Shown here: positions 31,756 to 44,027 of the stretch, in pieces | Layout of the letters: every line of letters begins with the position of its first letter | How positions within the stretch are numbered: position 1 is the stretch's first letter | NCBI RefSeq assembly: GCF_019059575.1 | Contig: NW_024882197.1 | Span: 1 to 64,000 of the forward strand | Direction of reading: 5' to 3' | DNA from: Amphibalanus amphitrite | Taxonomy: Eukaryota; Arthropoda; Thecostraca; Balanomorpha; Balanidae | DNA: 64,000 nucleotides | Program-made: the position numbers and the translations under genes | The notes under the pieces: model-generated | Seen by the model: the letters and a program-made list of their open reading frames with translations, nothing else | What the model was told of the DNA's origin: nothing | Databases searched by the model: none

Positions 31756-33099
31756 CACATGCCATTTTCCACAAAAAAAACTTTCCGTGCTTGCATGCCA
31801 CCCTAAAAAAAAAATAAATAAAAAAACTTACGTGCTTGCATGACTTGCTTGTGTGCTCGCATGGTCTATTTGAGAATGCATGTACCTCATTTCTTCTTTA
31901 GTTAAATTTGTTGGTTATGGCAGGTTTTGGGACGTCAATAACTATCTTGTACTTTGGGCAAAAATGTATAGTTAAACCAGTTCCATTTCTTTTGAAAGCT
32001 AATCCTAACTACGTCAAGACACGTACAATGCATCAGCTGCATCAGGCTGTATCTCCGTTCGGCTTTTGATCCCCCAATATAAACGTGTCAGTAATATAAT
32101 AAGTTTATCCCAGTTCCACGAACGTATTATGCAAACTAAGTGTAGTTACGTCAAGAAAGGTACAAAAGCGAGTTGCATCAGATTCCTAGCTCCGTTTGGG
32201 TTTTGATCCCCGATATAACCGTTTTGTAGTGGCTGCAATGTCTAAATATGAAACTTCAAAGAAGCGTTCTAATGACCTATCTCATTGGCATCCATTCAGC
32301 AAACTATTCGCCAAATTTGAAGTAGTCACTATCTAATTGAGTAAAATTCTTTTAAAAGCTTTTCTTGGGGTAAATGACGTCCAATTTTAAATTGAAGCTA
32401 TAGACGCATTCATCAACTATTCGCAAAAAGCAATGTATGTTACGTAAGGCTAGGTGATGCTGACTCGTCCTGAGTAGCTGACCCATTATTAGTTTTGATG
32501 TTGAACAATAAGGTAAACCATTCATAATGAATGGAGTGGCTTGCATTGCCACAGGCAAAATTTATGGGGGCGGACAGTGGGAATATCGGCTATTGCTGCC
32601 AATGCCATCGGCAGGGTAAATAATATTCACCTGCTACAGCAGATCTGTGTTTGCCGATATGCCACACTGTGGGATGCCTCCTCGTGGCGCCCCCGGAGAG
32701 ATGGTTGCCTGACGTCGAATGAAGTTCACATAGTAGTTCGCTGCATAATTACTTTTTTAGTTTCTATTTTGTCTGTTTGAAAAGTGGTTATAAGATCAAT
32801 GCAGAACGTCTCATACGATCATAAATGTACGACTTGTATTGCGCTTTATAATGAGACTTCTTGACGCTTGATAATTGTTGATACCCAGCACGTTTCTAGC
32901 AGCTAACTGTTGTTAAAAATAACTTTCGCACGCAACCATCTCACTAAACGTATCCCGCTATCTCAAGCTATTCTTAGTGTTTGTTGTATTCATTACTACA
33001 CGAAAATAGCATACAGGATATACCTATCTCAAAAATTATGCCACGTGCCAGGACAGACCGTTGCCGGGCAATACAATAAGACATTTTTATACGGCTAGC
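31756..33099. other. no supported feature
   Basis: AT-rich sequence. A weak local duplication exists: ACGTCAAGA...GTACAA...GCATCAG near 32010-32070 and again near 32150-32215. No coding support was found. Confidence 0.4.
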
Positions 33100-33993
33100 A
33101 CATGGTATGGGTCAGATATGGGGCGATTGAAAAGCACGTGCCACGTGGAAACGTGTTTGAAGGGGGAACCTCGTGGAAAATCCGAGAAAGCGCTTTGATT
33201 GAGGGTGGCTGCTTAAACGGCAGAAATGAATGCACCACACTTGCCGCACGGCGCCATATTTGTCTTAATAGGTCAGTAATTGCGTTTTGCGGACTTCGTG
33301 TTTTTTTTGCGGCGGTGTTTGCGTCTGGTGGCGGGCGGGCGTTTTTCCGTTTTTTTTTGTGGTGTTTGCGTTTCGCGGCGGGCGGCCGTTTCTGCGGCGT
33401 TTTGCGGTTGGCGGCGGGCGGGCGTTTTTTTTGCGGCGGTATTTCCGTTTTTTGCGGTGTTTGTGTTTGGCGGCGGGCGGCGGTTTGCGGCGGGCGGCCG
33501 TTTTTTGCGGCGGTTTGAGGCGGGCGGCGTTTTGCGGTTGCTGGCGGGCGGCCGTTTTTTTGCGGCGGTTTGCGGCGGGCGGCCGTTTTTTGCAGCGTTT
33601 TGCGGTTGCCGGCGGGCGGCCATTTTTTGCAGCGTTTTGCGGTTGCCGGCGGCGGCCGTTTTTTGCGGCGTTTTGCGGTTGGCAGCGGGCGTTTTTTTTG
33701 CGGCGGCGGTGTTTGCGTTTTTTTGCGGTGTTCGCGTTTTGCGGCGGACGGGCGTTTTTTGGCGTGCGATGCGGGCGGTTTGATTTTTTGCGGCGTTTTT
33801 TGAGTTTTTTCTGCGGTTTTCGGCGGGCGGGCGATTTTTTGTTTTTTTTTTGCGGCATTTGCGTTGGCGTTTTGGGCGTGCGTTTTGCGCGTTTTGCGGT
33901 GTTTGCGTTTTGCGGCGGGCGGGCGGTTTTTCACAATTAAAGTCCCAACCTTCGGATCCGCAGTGCTGTTCGACAAGCGCTGCCCGGGCCTAT
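33100..33993. repeat. dispersed, internally deleted copy of the macrosatellite unit
   Basis: Begins with ATGGTATGGGTCAGATATGG and GAAAAGCACGTGCCACGTG like the tandem units, then jumps directly to the pre-minisatellite sequence (GGCTGCTTAAACGGCAGA). It continues through a G/T-rich minisatellite (33277-33932) and ends after TTCGACAAGCGCTGCCCGGG. Roughly 1 kb of the unit is deleted. Confidence 0.8.
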
Positions 33994-34446
33994 ATTTCGC
34001 AATCAGAGTCGTCTGTGTCAGTTAAGGTACCGCGTTATACAAGCTCCGTATGAATCTTCAGCATTCATTTTCGAGTGGGTAAACCAAATGCGAGCATCAG
34101 CTTACTGTGACTTACTTGGCGGCGGCGAGAGCCCGAAGTCTGAACATGCTTAAATGTTGATACCTTTCATTTTGACCTGAACTATGACATGACAGGTGAC
34201 CTCGAGGCAAACAAGTAAATATTCTTTTTTAAACAGTTTTTCATGGCTATCAAACACCGTTTTAGTTTTGAAAATCGACCATACATGGACCATAATAAGC
34301 TGTCAGAGTGCACATCCAGAAATCCTCGGCTGTTCCTGTACAGGGAACCGCAGTTGATTTCGTTGCAAACAGTTGCTCCTGGACAGGAGATACTTTCCGA
34401 GTTGGAGTTCCTGTACAGTGCAACTGCACAGTGCTTCCCGTGCTTG
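33994..34446. other. no supported feature
   Basis: Unique-looking spacer between the dispersed satellite copy and the TTAA element. Confidence 0.4.
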
Positions 34447-35634
34447 TTAACCCGCGCGGGGCTGGGGTCTCCAGCCGAACGCGCGGGGCTGGGGGGGGGG
34501 TAAATTTTACCCCCCCCCCCTGTTATCTCCCGAACTAATGGTCCGATTTGGAAAATTCAAACGCCAATCGAAAGCTCTCATCACGAACTACTAAAAACAT
34601 GTACTTAATTTAAAGTTTGAGGTCAAGGTCAAGGTCAGGTCAAGGGTACAAATTGCAAGTTTCTACAGTATCGGCCTTGCACCGTAGTTACCGAAGAATG
34701 GAGTCATGGACTGAGACTGATCGCCCAAAACGTGTTCTTAGGCTACCAAGACAATATTCGTTGCATACAATATCATTCAGAGGTCAAGGTCAAGGTCAGG
34801 TCAGGTCAGGTCAGGTCACCAAAAAACAAAATATAGAAAAGGGCATGTGCGACACATGTTTTATGGGTCATTTTACTCATAGAATTCAATGGGCACACTC
34901 AATAAGTGATATGGACCACCTCTGGATGAATTTCAGGTCGAGGTCAGGTCAAGGTCAGGTCAAGTGAGGTCAAATTTTGAAGTTGGTTGTTAAGGCCTAA
35001 AAAGGTGTCTATCTGATGCAGTTTTTCACGGCGAATCGAATGGTGCTATTTTTGTTTCCGTACGAGGTCTAGAACTTCCAAAAAAGTCATTTTTTCAAAA
35101 AATTTGTGTGTCGTGACGTCATAAAATTTTGAATAACTCCCACAGTTTTGAACTGATTATTCTAAAATTTGGTATGTAGGTGCACATAGACCACTTCTCT
35201 GACATATATTCCGGTTTTTTCGATAGACTCAAAATTTTGGATTTTATAATGATTTTCCCAAAAAAGTTAGTTTTTTGAAAAAATTTAGGCCAAAATCCAA
35301 AATTTTCAAAAAACCGAGATAGCCATTTGATAGACAAAGTAAAATTACGTATAACCTTTTTTGTATCGTCTTGATTCCTTTAAAAATGAAGATGTTAGCG
35401 GCGTTTGAACTTTTGCCGTTTTTGAGGCGAAAATGGCGAACATGACGTCACTAAAACGTCAATTTCTCAAAAATTTCCCGACGGATTTCGCTCAAATTTT
35501 CAGGGAACGTGTCAAATTGATGTAAGAAAAGGTACTGTAAGTTTGGCGGCGCTGCGCGCCGCCGTTTTTGAGATATCGCAAAAATTCGCGAGGGGGGGTA
35601 AAATTTACCCCCCCCCCAGCCCCGCGCGGGTTAA
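34447..35634. mobile_element. TTAA-flanked piggyBac-like element, copy 3
   Basis: Same ends, core TAAATTTTA palindromes and AGGTCA arrays as 29308-30491, with only a few substitutions or run-length changes over about 1.18 kb. Flanking DNA outside TTAA is unrelated, so this is an independent insertion and not a segmental duplication. Confidence 0.85.
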
Positions 35635-35703
35635 CTCAGCAACATATTTCAATGTCTATACAGGCGATACATTTCACGCATAGACAGACATTTGTTCACT
35701 TAC

Positions 35704-35761
35704 CTGTCCGAAGAAGATGACATACGATCACCACCAGTAAGAAGTCTCCGTTTGCCATCAT
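35704..35761 (-). CDS. first coding exon with a signal peptide
   Basis: Minus strand: two ATGs, a short polar start, and a hydrophobic core reading FLLVVIVCHLL, then ACAG followed by a consensus donor GTAAGT at phase 1. A phase-1 intron right after a signal peptide is the usual layout of Ig-superfamily genes. The next candidate downstream on the same strand with a phase-1 acceptor is the Ig exon at 2012-2181. Joining the two creates a Gly codon and places the Ig strand just after the predicted cleavage zone. The pairing is inference; the exon itself is supported by its donor and its composition. Confidence 0.5.
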
Positions 35762-36380
35762 CTCGATTTCTAGTGTCCTGTCTTCTCTCTTGCCATGTGT
35801 TGCCTCGCTAAGCCGATATACCTAACACCGACATAAAGCACACAATGCCAGCGAAGCTGATGTTTCTAATTTATAAATTATCCGTAACCGTCCACCGACT
35901 ATGAACACGCGGTATACTGCGGAGCGGACTGCTCAGCCGTCCGCCCCCACCGACTGGCCACAGAGGAGTGGTCCGTCGACAACGACGCGGCCCCGTCGAC
36001 AACGACGCGGGCCGACGCCGCCGGTCCGCGCGCGTCGCCGCCCGAGTCTGCGGATCGTGCTGCGGTCGCCGCGGGTGCCCTAAATTGTAATGTTGCTGCT
36101 TGCTGATAATGGTTACCATGCATTTGAGTTTAGCTATACGTGAGAAAGCCATTCGACGATCAGGTATTTATGTGGTGCATGTTGCATTGCTAAGATCCGG
36201 CTATGCATGAACACTTTCCGTTTTGACTGCTAAAAATGATCAGGTATTTATAAAAGCCACTTTGAATGCCTCGAAGGTAAGTTGTAGCAGTGTCCCACGC
36301 ATTTACACTTCAAAGGCAGGGTTGGGTTGTAAGATATAAGGACAGTTCCTGATCTGGAACCTCTGACCTATTTCTCTGAA
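35762..36380. other. G/C-rich stretch upstream of the signal-peptide exon
   Basis: 35900-36085 is CpG-rich and holds a tandem 18-bp duplication (GTCGACAACGACGCGG twice). It could be 5' UTR or promoter-proximal sequence of the minus-strand gene. No frame is clearly coding. Confidence 0.3.
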
Positions 36381-36779
36381 TTGTGCATGCTTTGTAAGCT
36401 GCTCTTTGCATTCTGTGGTCTCCCGTCACTTGTCACAGAAAAGAATGTTACAATTTGTTTTATGCCTGAAAACGCCCATCAGTTTAGCTCACCAACAATC
36501 CCAGATGAGACTGAAACTGCCCATAACCGCCAAAAGGGGTGGCCATGGTCGTGTGTTTACCTTTGCGAGCACTACATAAGCGTGATGTCCGAATTTGGGT
36601 TTCGAATAGGAGCACGACCCCCGGCACCTACTCACAGCCGCCAATTTATTGTGCTAAAAAGTTACACCCCGAAGTAACATTTTCATTTTTTTCAGCTACC
36701 CACCCAGCCTGAGCCACCTTTATACGCCACACCGTCCATCTTTTTCCGACCAGTCCATCACATCTCACCGGTCCTGTTG

Positions 36780-37150
36780 CTTCTCCCTCCCTCCTCCCAC
36801 TCTGTTCCGCTCCTCAGCCCTCCCCGCCCCCCACCCCCCCCCCCCCACCGCCCCGCTTCTGCAGCTCGCAGCTCGAGCCGCTGCAGCCCCGTGGGACGCG
36901 GCGGCGAGCGGTTCCGGCCGTGATAACAGGACCACCGCCGCCGGCCCGCCGCAGATAATGGCAGCCAAGTGCGCCATAATAGTCGCAACGAGACGCGGCT
37001 CATTAATTCGCGCGCGCGCGCGGCCTGCTGGTGGCGCGCTGGGCGGGCACCGGTCAGCGGTGCGCTGAGCGCCGGCCATCAGCGGGCGCTGATGATGATG
37101 ACTAGTGGCCGCACGTGAGACCGAGGCGCGACGCAGCCGGGGGTCACCGG
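36780..37150. other. CpG-rich island-like region
   Basis: C-rich then CpG-dense sequence (GCGCGCGCGCGG, GGCGCGCTGGGCGGGC) standing out from AT-richer flanks. It may be a promoter region of the minus-strand gene at 35.7 kb, or simply G/C-rich repeats. No TATA box or conserved frame was seen. Confidence 0.3.
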
Positions 37151-37189
37151 TGACGGTGCCGTGATGGGGCGTTTAGAGAGCGGGACAGG

Positions 37190-37452
37190 AGCAGGGCAGA
37201 TGGGAGAGGAACGGACGGGAACAGAGCAGTCGGAGTGAAACAAACGGGAAAGGAACGAACAGAAACGAAAGGTACGGAAGCGAACCTAACGGAAACGGAA
37301 CAGTAAGGATAAAATGATAACTTGCTCTGCTCTGGCAAGAATTCAGCATGTACAAAGGCTTTAGAACGGAAACGGAACGGAAACGGAACGAACGGAAACG
37401 GAACGGAAACGGAACGAACGGAAACGGAACGGAAACGGAACGGAAACGGAAT
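37190..37452. repeat. ACGGAAACGGA minisatellite
   Basis: A clean array of AACGGAAACGG units at about 37362-37450, with diverged A/G-rich ACGGAA words extending left to about 37190. It is purine-rich on the plus strand. Confidence 0.85.
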
Positions 37453-38264
37453 AGCGATGAGTGGGATCAATTGGAATCTCATTCAGTCCCTTTGCTCTCG
37501 CTCATATGAAAGACAATCGTCGCCATGCTAATAAAAATATTACCTCTATTATATGAATATCATATAGGTATTATCTACACTTATATAATATAAATATCGT
37601 ATAACATTGGCTCGCTTCAGTCCAGTCCCCTTTGTCTTCTTCCTTCATAGCCAATTCTTTCTGAGTCCCAGTTCTCCTGCATAAGAGAACCATGCATTTT
37701 CGGCTGCCGGCGCTGCATCCGGCTTTACATTGATAACGCAGAACGCTGCCTCCTTTTCCTGCATTTAATCATTTGCTATCGTCTCTGAGTGATGATTTTC
37801 CTTGCAGTGTCCTAACTAGCCAGCCACTGTGCTCATTGTGGTCATTTGTCACACGAAACCAAGCTTTTTGTTTCGGTTGCTGCGGTTTGCGTCTCTTTAT
37901 CATGAAATGTAGACTGAAGTTGACCAGCGACTATGTGAGGATTATAATACGATTTGCCGTGAAATTACAGTATGTATAGCTTTCATACTGAGGCAAAACA
38001 TTTAATGACGCTGACATTTTTTGCTGAAGTTTTGTCCAAAAAGCTTCGAATAGTGTTCACTCATCACCCCGACATAGCAGCATATCTCCATAGCGAATAA
38101 ATCGTGATCACCATAGTCGCTTTGTGACAATTATTATCCCACGCCGAGTCATCAGAAATCAATTCGTCACACAGATGCGACTGAAAACACTGCGGATACT
38201 TATCTGCCGCTTCCTTCCGTGCCGGTCCTGTTTATTCATGCGAGCTCCCTCAGCATCGTGAGGG
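37453..38264. other. no supported feature
   Basis: AT-rich spacer with no recognisable gene or repeat. Confidence 0.35.
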
Positions 38265-38510
38265 GGACCGATCTCCTTAGGAGGACGAGACTGCGACTGC
38301 GGGAGGCGGAGGGAGGGGGAGGGGCAGGGGCGACAGCGAAGCCACGAGGATGGCAGGAGGCGGCGTAGCAGCAAAGCGAGGCAGTCAGACAGCGAAACAT
38401 CGAAACAGCGAGACACAGCGAGGCTGTGGGCGGAGACACAGCGAGGGCAGATACAAGAGACAGTGCCTCGAGACAGCGAGGCCGTGGGTGGAAACGCTAG
38501 GCAACAGGCA
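38265..38510. repeat. purine-rich region with recurring GACAGCGA
   Basis: GACAGCGA or ACAGCGAG recurs at irregular 10-30 bp spacing in a G/A-rich stretch. The longer word GACACAGCGAGG, or GACAGCGAGGC with TGTGGG, is repeated. It is a degenerate tandem repeat without coding support. Confidence 0.5.
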
Positions 38511-40929
38511 GCGCCCGAGAAAGACGGGGAACGGGGCTCAGGTCTCAGGAATGGAGAGCACGATCAGCAATCGATACTGACCCGTGACTGGTTGGATAAC
38601 ATTTATGCATATCAGCCTGCCGAACAATGCATACGGAGCGATAGGAGCTTACCGCTGGATAACCAAGAGCAGAGAAGGTCAGACATCAGTCAGCAGGCAC
38701 CGCACGATGCGCCGCCTAAGTTCGGTAGGGATCACACGGACAAAGTGGTGGTCAAATGCCACCTATCCAGGTCATGGCAAGTGGGCTGGTGCATTATAAT
38801 CTGGTGTTATAATCTCATGCGTTTTGAGCGTATTGGTCAGTCCAGAGTCCAGACACATAGCGGAAAGTACGGTTCTGGTTAAAACGTTGTAACAATCTCT
38901 CCGCGCTGGCCACTCAGTTATAATCCATACATGCTCCAGACGGACGGATGGTGGTCCATTCGGCGAGACTGTTCCGCCGGCTGGTTCCGGCCGGGTGATA
39001 CGGCTGGATTACTCCTGGGAGAAGCTCATTAGGCGGCTGGAGGCCTTGGTTCGCCGCGTCGGTCATGACTGTGGTAACGGGAGATCAACTACAGAGCGGA
39101 CGGGTGGTGAACCGTTTTGAAAATGGCGCTAACGTATTTAGTATAACTATTCTATTTATTATGTGCTAACTGTGTGTTAGTCTGAACTTGATTTCTTTTG
39201 ATTTTGTTTGGTTTGGTTTGTTAGGAAACACATTAGGTATAACACGGAAAACAATCGCGATATATGAGCATGTCTCTGAATTCGTTAGCTATCTACGATT
39301 GTTGCCCACATATTAATTGTTTATATTTAATCCTAAAAAAACGCAAATCAACCTTACAAGAAAATAAGTGGCTCTTTTTGCCGCAACCCTTCCCGATATT
39401 TTATTTAGGACGTAAATACCTCGTACTGCATCCTGTTGCTCGAAGCGGCTGATCCCCGTTCGGAAAGAACTAGGCTTCGGGGCGGCAAAATAAGCTGGCC
39501 TGCACCATATGGTGTGACGGGTCACGCCCTACACTTTCATTTTCCCTGTCAGATTGCATTACTTCGCCGGCGGGGCGTCGGGTAAAAAATAGTGGGTCAA
39601 GTAAATTGGCTGACAGCCAATGAAAACAACCACCAGGGAGGGCGTAATTATGAGTTATGGCGTTCAACAAAACGTAGTTCAGTTCAGTGTTTGTCTCCTT
39701 GTTGCTTTTGTGGTAGGCGCTAACAGAAACGAGCAATAAATATTAGCCATAGCGAAGCTGTACTCAACGTATTTGACCAAGTTATATAGTAGTTACCTGA
39801 CACCATGCAACCAACATTCACAACACAAACCACACATAAACAGTGTTATGATAATAGTGACTTCTACTTATAAGTATTTGAGAACATTCACCTAACTGTA
39901 AAAATAACAATTATTCAACTACAACGTTACTTGACGATGCCTTTTAGCTATATTTCTGTTGAACAATTGAATGCTGAATGCATCCTGAATGATGCGCGTT
40001 TCAATGGTCAGCGATTAAGCTTGAAGTGAGTTTAGCTATCATCCATCTCCTGCAGAACGCAATAAGCAGCTTCGATAGCTTCTCAGAGCTTTAATTATTT
40101 GGCCTTTGCAAGACAAGAGGGAAAGTAAACAATGTGACGGGCGCAGACCGGAAAACAGGGGATAAGAACGGTAAGACAATGATGAATGGTCGCTGGCAAC
40201 AAGAGTAAAGTGCTGCTTTGGCCTTTGTAACGCACATATGACATATGAATATTTATTATTAACTTCAGGGGACTTCTGTTCAATTATTGCACGGTAAAAC
40301 GGGGGGGGGGGCCTGCACCCCGCAAGGTCAGGATATTCACGAATGCTGTATCAGATCCAAATTATCCATTTTGCGAATCGTAGAAATCAAAAGTGATTCA
40401 AGACGGCTGTTGAAAAATGTTACTAAAAACTGAATGCCTACAACGAGCAGATCAAGAGAGTCCCGATTCACACAAAATCGCGACGATTTTAGTCTCGCGA
40501 ATGGGCAAGTATCCATGCGCATGCAATATACATGGAGGTACTCAGACTGCTGGAGCCACTCTGTGATAGCTCTGGTGCTCATTTGAGCTTATATCACTGT
40601 GGTTGAGCGGTACGTTAGTGACTGGAATCAATCGACATCAAATCCGCATTTCCCATTGGATTTATGCGACACATGTGGCGCCACCTCTCCATTGGTCCCT
40701 GGTCTGTTCCCATCCACTGTGGCACCTGCTCCATCTCTACTGCGGCCATAAACCTGTGGCCATAAAACGTCAAAGTGGTAAAGGAAGTGGTGTGACGCGA
40801 CCAAAATGTGCCAGGTGCCTGTTATCATTGAATGCAGACACTTATGTGTGTATTTACATATACACTTATCTTGCCATGAAGCTCCGTAATGATTATCAAA
40901 GGTCAAATTCAGGGGTTTTGCATGATTAG
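38511..40929. other. long stretch without recognisable genes
   Basis: I see no splice-supported exon, RNA gene or mobile element. A G-run (about 40302-40311) followed by CCTGCACCCCGC may mark a decayed TTAA-type end. Confidence 0.35.
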
Positions 40930-41918
40930 GCTTACGGACAGCGGAATCGATAGTTGCTGCTCGAAACTCACCAAAAATGACCTCAAGGGCCTAGTGAAGG
41001 TACCATGTGCGTATAAAGGCCATAATAAGTACGGGTCAAGGTCAGGTCAGGTCACGAAAGGTCACGGTTTTCACTTTCTGCTACATGGGCGTGCGACACA
41101 TGTTTTATGGCTTATTTTTCACGCCGAATCCGATGGTAATGGTTATATGTGACCTTAAGTCACTGTGCTGGTGATAAGTGTGCATTGAAAGCATAAAAAT
41201 CGTTTATACCATATATAACTAAACGAGGGCTAAGAAAAAGTCAACTTTTCAACTTTTTATTTTTGACATAAAAATGCATTTTTCTAGACGAGCTTTGTCC
41301 CAGGAATCTAGTGGTGCCATTTGTTTTCACATGCGATGTTCAGAAGTGCCTCTAATTCACGAAAATGCTTATGACGTCACCATGCCCTATGCATGTTGGA
41401 GCTATTTTTTACAATTTGGGGGTCAAAAATCAAGATAGAAAGCTGAAATTTGGGACATCTAATATTCTAATAGAGCTCTATAACATATATTCCGTTTTTT
41501 TTTGGAAATTCCCAAAATTTTGGATTTCATTAGCTGTTTTCCAAAAAATATAGTTTTTTTAATTTTTCGGGGTGAAAAACGCATTTTATGGAAAATCCGA
41601 GATAGCCATTTTAAAGAACTCGTTGAGGTGCGTCTATTCATTTCCTTAATTTGCAATTTGCTTAAAACCTCGATTTTTTGCGATTTTTTTTAAAACATTT
41701 ACCACTTTTTGACTGAAAACGCCACGTAGTTGCATCACTAAAATCGATATATCTCAAAAGTTTTTGGAAATTTTTTCTTAAAAAGTGCACAGGAGACGTC
41801 AAATTGATGGGGAAGAAGGTATGCCAAATGTCAAGTAGATAGGGTAAGCGGTTCGTGAGTTATTCAAGAAAAACGGAGGAGGGGGTCGGATCCGACCCCC
41901 CAGGCGGTCGCGGGTTAA
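40930..41918. mobile_element. TTAA-type element with only its right end preserved
   Basis: The right end has GGGGGTCGGATCCGACCCCC, then CGGTCGCGGGTTAA (TTAA at 41915-41918), matching the family layout. The interior shares AGGTCA repeats and the word GTGCGACACATGTTTTATGG with copies 2 and 3. A left end was not found near 40930, so it is truncated or highly diverged. Confidence 0.6.
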
Positions 41919-42444
41919 GCGCCAAAAAATATCAGAAAAAGTGGGATTTCTGAATGAAAAGTGAATGCACAGCTGCAATATCTAATTGTCTAATTGTTGT
42001 TAAATCCTTTCAAAATTGGACCTCAACAATATAACTAACAACTGTAGGTATCTGTGCTGTCACAATTTAACGAGGTTATAAAGGCTGTTCGTGACCGTGT
42101 GTTAGTGTACATATCTCATTTGCACATACCATCGCAATTAATTTGTTTTGCATCTTTCGCAGGAAATTTCAAAACACCTCCCAAATGTGAAAAAATCTTT
42201 GAACAAATACAGGAATGCAACTATATAATTGTAAATAATTATCGGTGCTTGATCACATAGCAAACAGAAACTACAAGACAATTGGTCATTTATTTACAGT
42301 GGATTCGGACATGATATGCAGTGTTTATCACCATTTGCCTGCATCGCCAACACTGCGCGAGTTCCTTGACGTTCAACTTTATGTTGGTCGTCTTTCTAAG
42401 AACACAACCAATACGAAATACACGCACACTTGCATCCAAGCCTC
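41919..42444. other. no supported feature
   Basis: AT-rich spacer between two TTAA-type elements. Confidence 0.35.
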
Positions 42445-43354
42445 TTAACCCTCGCCCGCACATGCCATTTTCCCATCCTAGAACGCACATGGGGGGGGGG
42501 GGGGGCTGCCACCCTCCGCGCCATTTCGTTCCTGTTGGAGATAGAGCTTAGCGGTAAGGACCAAAAAGATTCTTTGGGAAGAGACAAATCCAATGATACC
42601 CAGTTTTACCTTCTCAGGTCAGTCATTGACCTTCCAGGTCAGGTCAAACTAAAAAATGTTGCTGTTTTGGGTCACCGTTGGATATCAAGTGGGCTGCTTA
42701 GCATATTCCGATGACGATGCCGTTTTCTGGTGCCAAGCCAGCTAGAACCTCTTTGTCACACTACCCGACCAGATTTTTGTTGCTGAGGTCATTTCAGGTC
42801 AAGCTAGGTCAAGGTCAATTATATGTGTTTGTATGTCTGTGTGTGGCTGTGTGTATACTGATGTGTACACCGATTGTTTATGTGTCCATATTACATGAAA
42901 TCATGATCTGATAAGCTTTTACCAGAAATGCAGTCAAAAAACTTCACAAAAAGTAAATTTAGCTTGCCTAAAACGCAATTATCTTAGATGACCTAGGTTG
43001 ACCTTGACCCTGACCTTGACACCTGTACATCGTCGAACAACTTGTTCCATGATAGGTGGGAGGTAAGACTGGCAAAAAAGGCCGAAATCAAGGTGTCAAA
43101 AGCTCACAAGGCCCATAGCAAACGCAAGATGTTGAGAATTGGCCATTTGGGTCATGACATGACCTGAAAAAAAAACAAGGTCATATCTCCGAAACCAAAA
43201 GTCACAGAAACTTGAAATTTTCGGTGAACATCAAGAAAGGATAGAGGAGCAGCTATACGAAAAATCAGCCTTCTAGCTCTAAAAATGTCGAGTGCAGAGC
43301 AGAAAGACTACCTGGGGGGTGGCAACCCCCCCCCCATGTGCGGGCGAGGGTTAA
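42445..43354. mobile_element. TTAA-flanked piggyBac-like element, copy 4
   Basis: The left end TTAACCCTCGCCCGCACATG is mirrored exactly at the right end, closing at TTAA 43351-43354. The palindrome core (TGCCACC left, GGTGGCA right) sits between a G-run and a C-run. The left end has CGCACATG repeated about 36 bp inward. The interior holds AGGTCA hexamers and no coding frame. Confidence 0.85.
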
Positions 43355-43529
43355 AAAGGCAGGATTTTACCCAATTATACTAATGCCACACATCCCGTCA
43401 AGCATTCGCAAATTACCGTTTTACAATTCCACCTTGCACCTTGCCCGGATTCGGTTCCATTTGCTCGCGTTCGAATCATTCACGACCGCTGAACCGCATA
43501 CAAGCAGACTTTGATTACTCCTGTACGGT

Positions 43530-43748
43530 TCTTAGCTCAGTACGCTGTGCTTTCTCAGCATAGTCCACTGTATGTTCTCAGCAGAGTTCGTGTACCGTCC
43601 TCAGCAGAGTCCATGTATTGTTCTCAGCTGAGACCACTGGGCATTTTCAGCATCAGCTCGGCTCTGTCAGCAGAGACCATGTATCGCTCTCAACAGAGTC
43701 CGCTGGGCGCTCTCAGCAGTCTGCTGTACATTCTCAGCAGAGTCCGCT
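43530..43748. repeat. ~30-bp degenerate tandem repeat CTCAGCAGAGTCC
   Basis: About seven units of a GTTCTCAGCAGAGTCCACTG-type motif, spaced about 28-34 bp apart. It abuts the exon at 43734-44027, and the minus-strand frame runs into its first unit before stopping. Confidence 0.75.
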
Positions 43749-44027
43749 GGGTGTGCGGCTGGCTGAGTACAGACCCAGTCGGCGCCGTTTCACGCGGCCG
43801 TCCCGCCGGAACACGGTGCTCTGGCCGGCACGCTCGGTGACCGGTCCCTTCCCCACGGCGTGGGCCAGTATGTCTGGCGTGGCCCACTCCTCGCCACGCT
43901 GGCAGAAGCCGCCGGTGAGGGGGCGGGGGATCAGGGTGTCCACATCCGGCGCGTCGGCCACCTTGGTGCTCGACTCCCAGAGGAAATCGGTACCGTTCGG
44001 GAACAGAAGACGGGTCCACAGGTCCAT
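43734..44027 (-). CDS. third exon of a minus-strand membrane-protein candidate
   Basis: The acceptor TCTTCACAG precedes a phase-0 start reading MDLWTRLLFPNGTDFLWE, then about 80 further residues: a VADAPDVDTLIPRPLTGG segment, one Cys and an RRDGRVKRRR stretch. An N-glycosylation sequon (NGT) fits a lumenal or extracellular region. The exon is G/C-rich and high-complexity. Its end is uncertain: either the stop at 43734, or an unseen donor around GGGTCTGTAC. I do not recognise the family. The phase is compatible with exon 45732-45823. Confidence 0.5.
   Translation of the reverse strand: MDLWTRLLFPNGTDFLWESSTKVADAPDVDTLIPRPLTGGFCQRGEEWATPDILAHAVGKGPVTERAGQSTVFRRDGRVKRRRLGLYSASRTPSGLC

Noticed and set aside
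31010-31806. Ser/Arg/Glu-rich ORFs of up to 213 codons
   Set aside because: They are translations of GGAGTC repeats on both strands, with no conserved start or domain.
36765-37079. G/C-rich ORFs of ~100 codons on the minus strand
   Set aside because: They are Ala/Arg/Gly/Pro-rich from CpG composition, with several overlapping open frames and no domain. The region is noted only as a possible promoter-like island.
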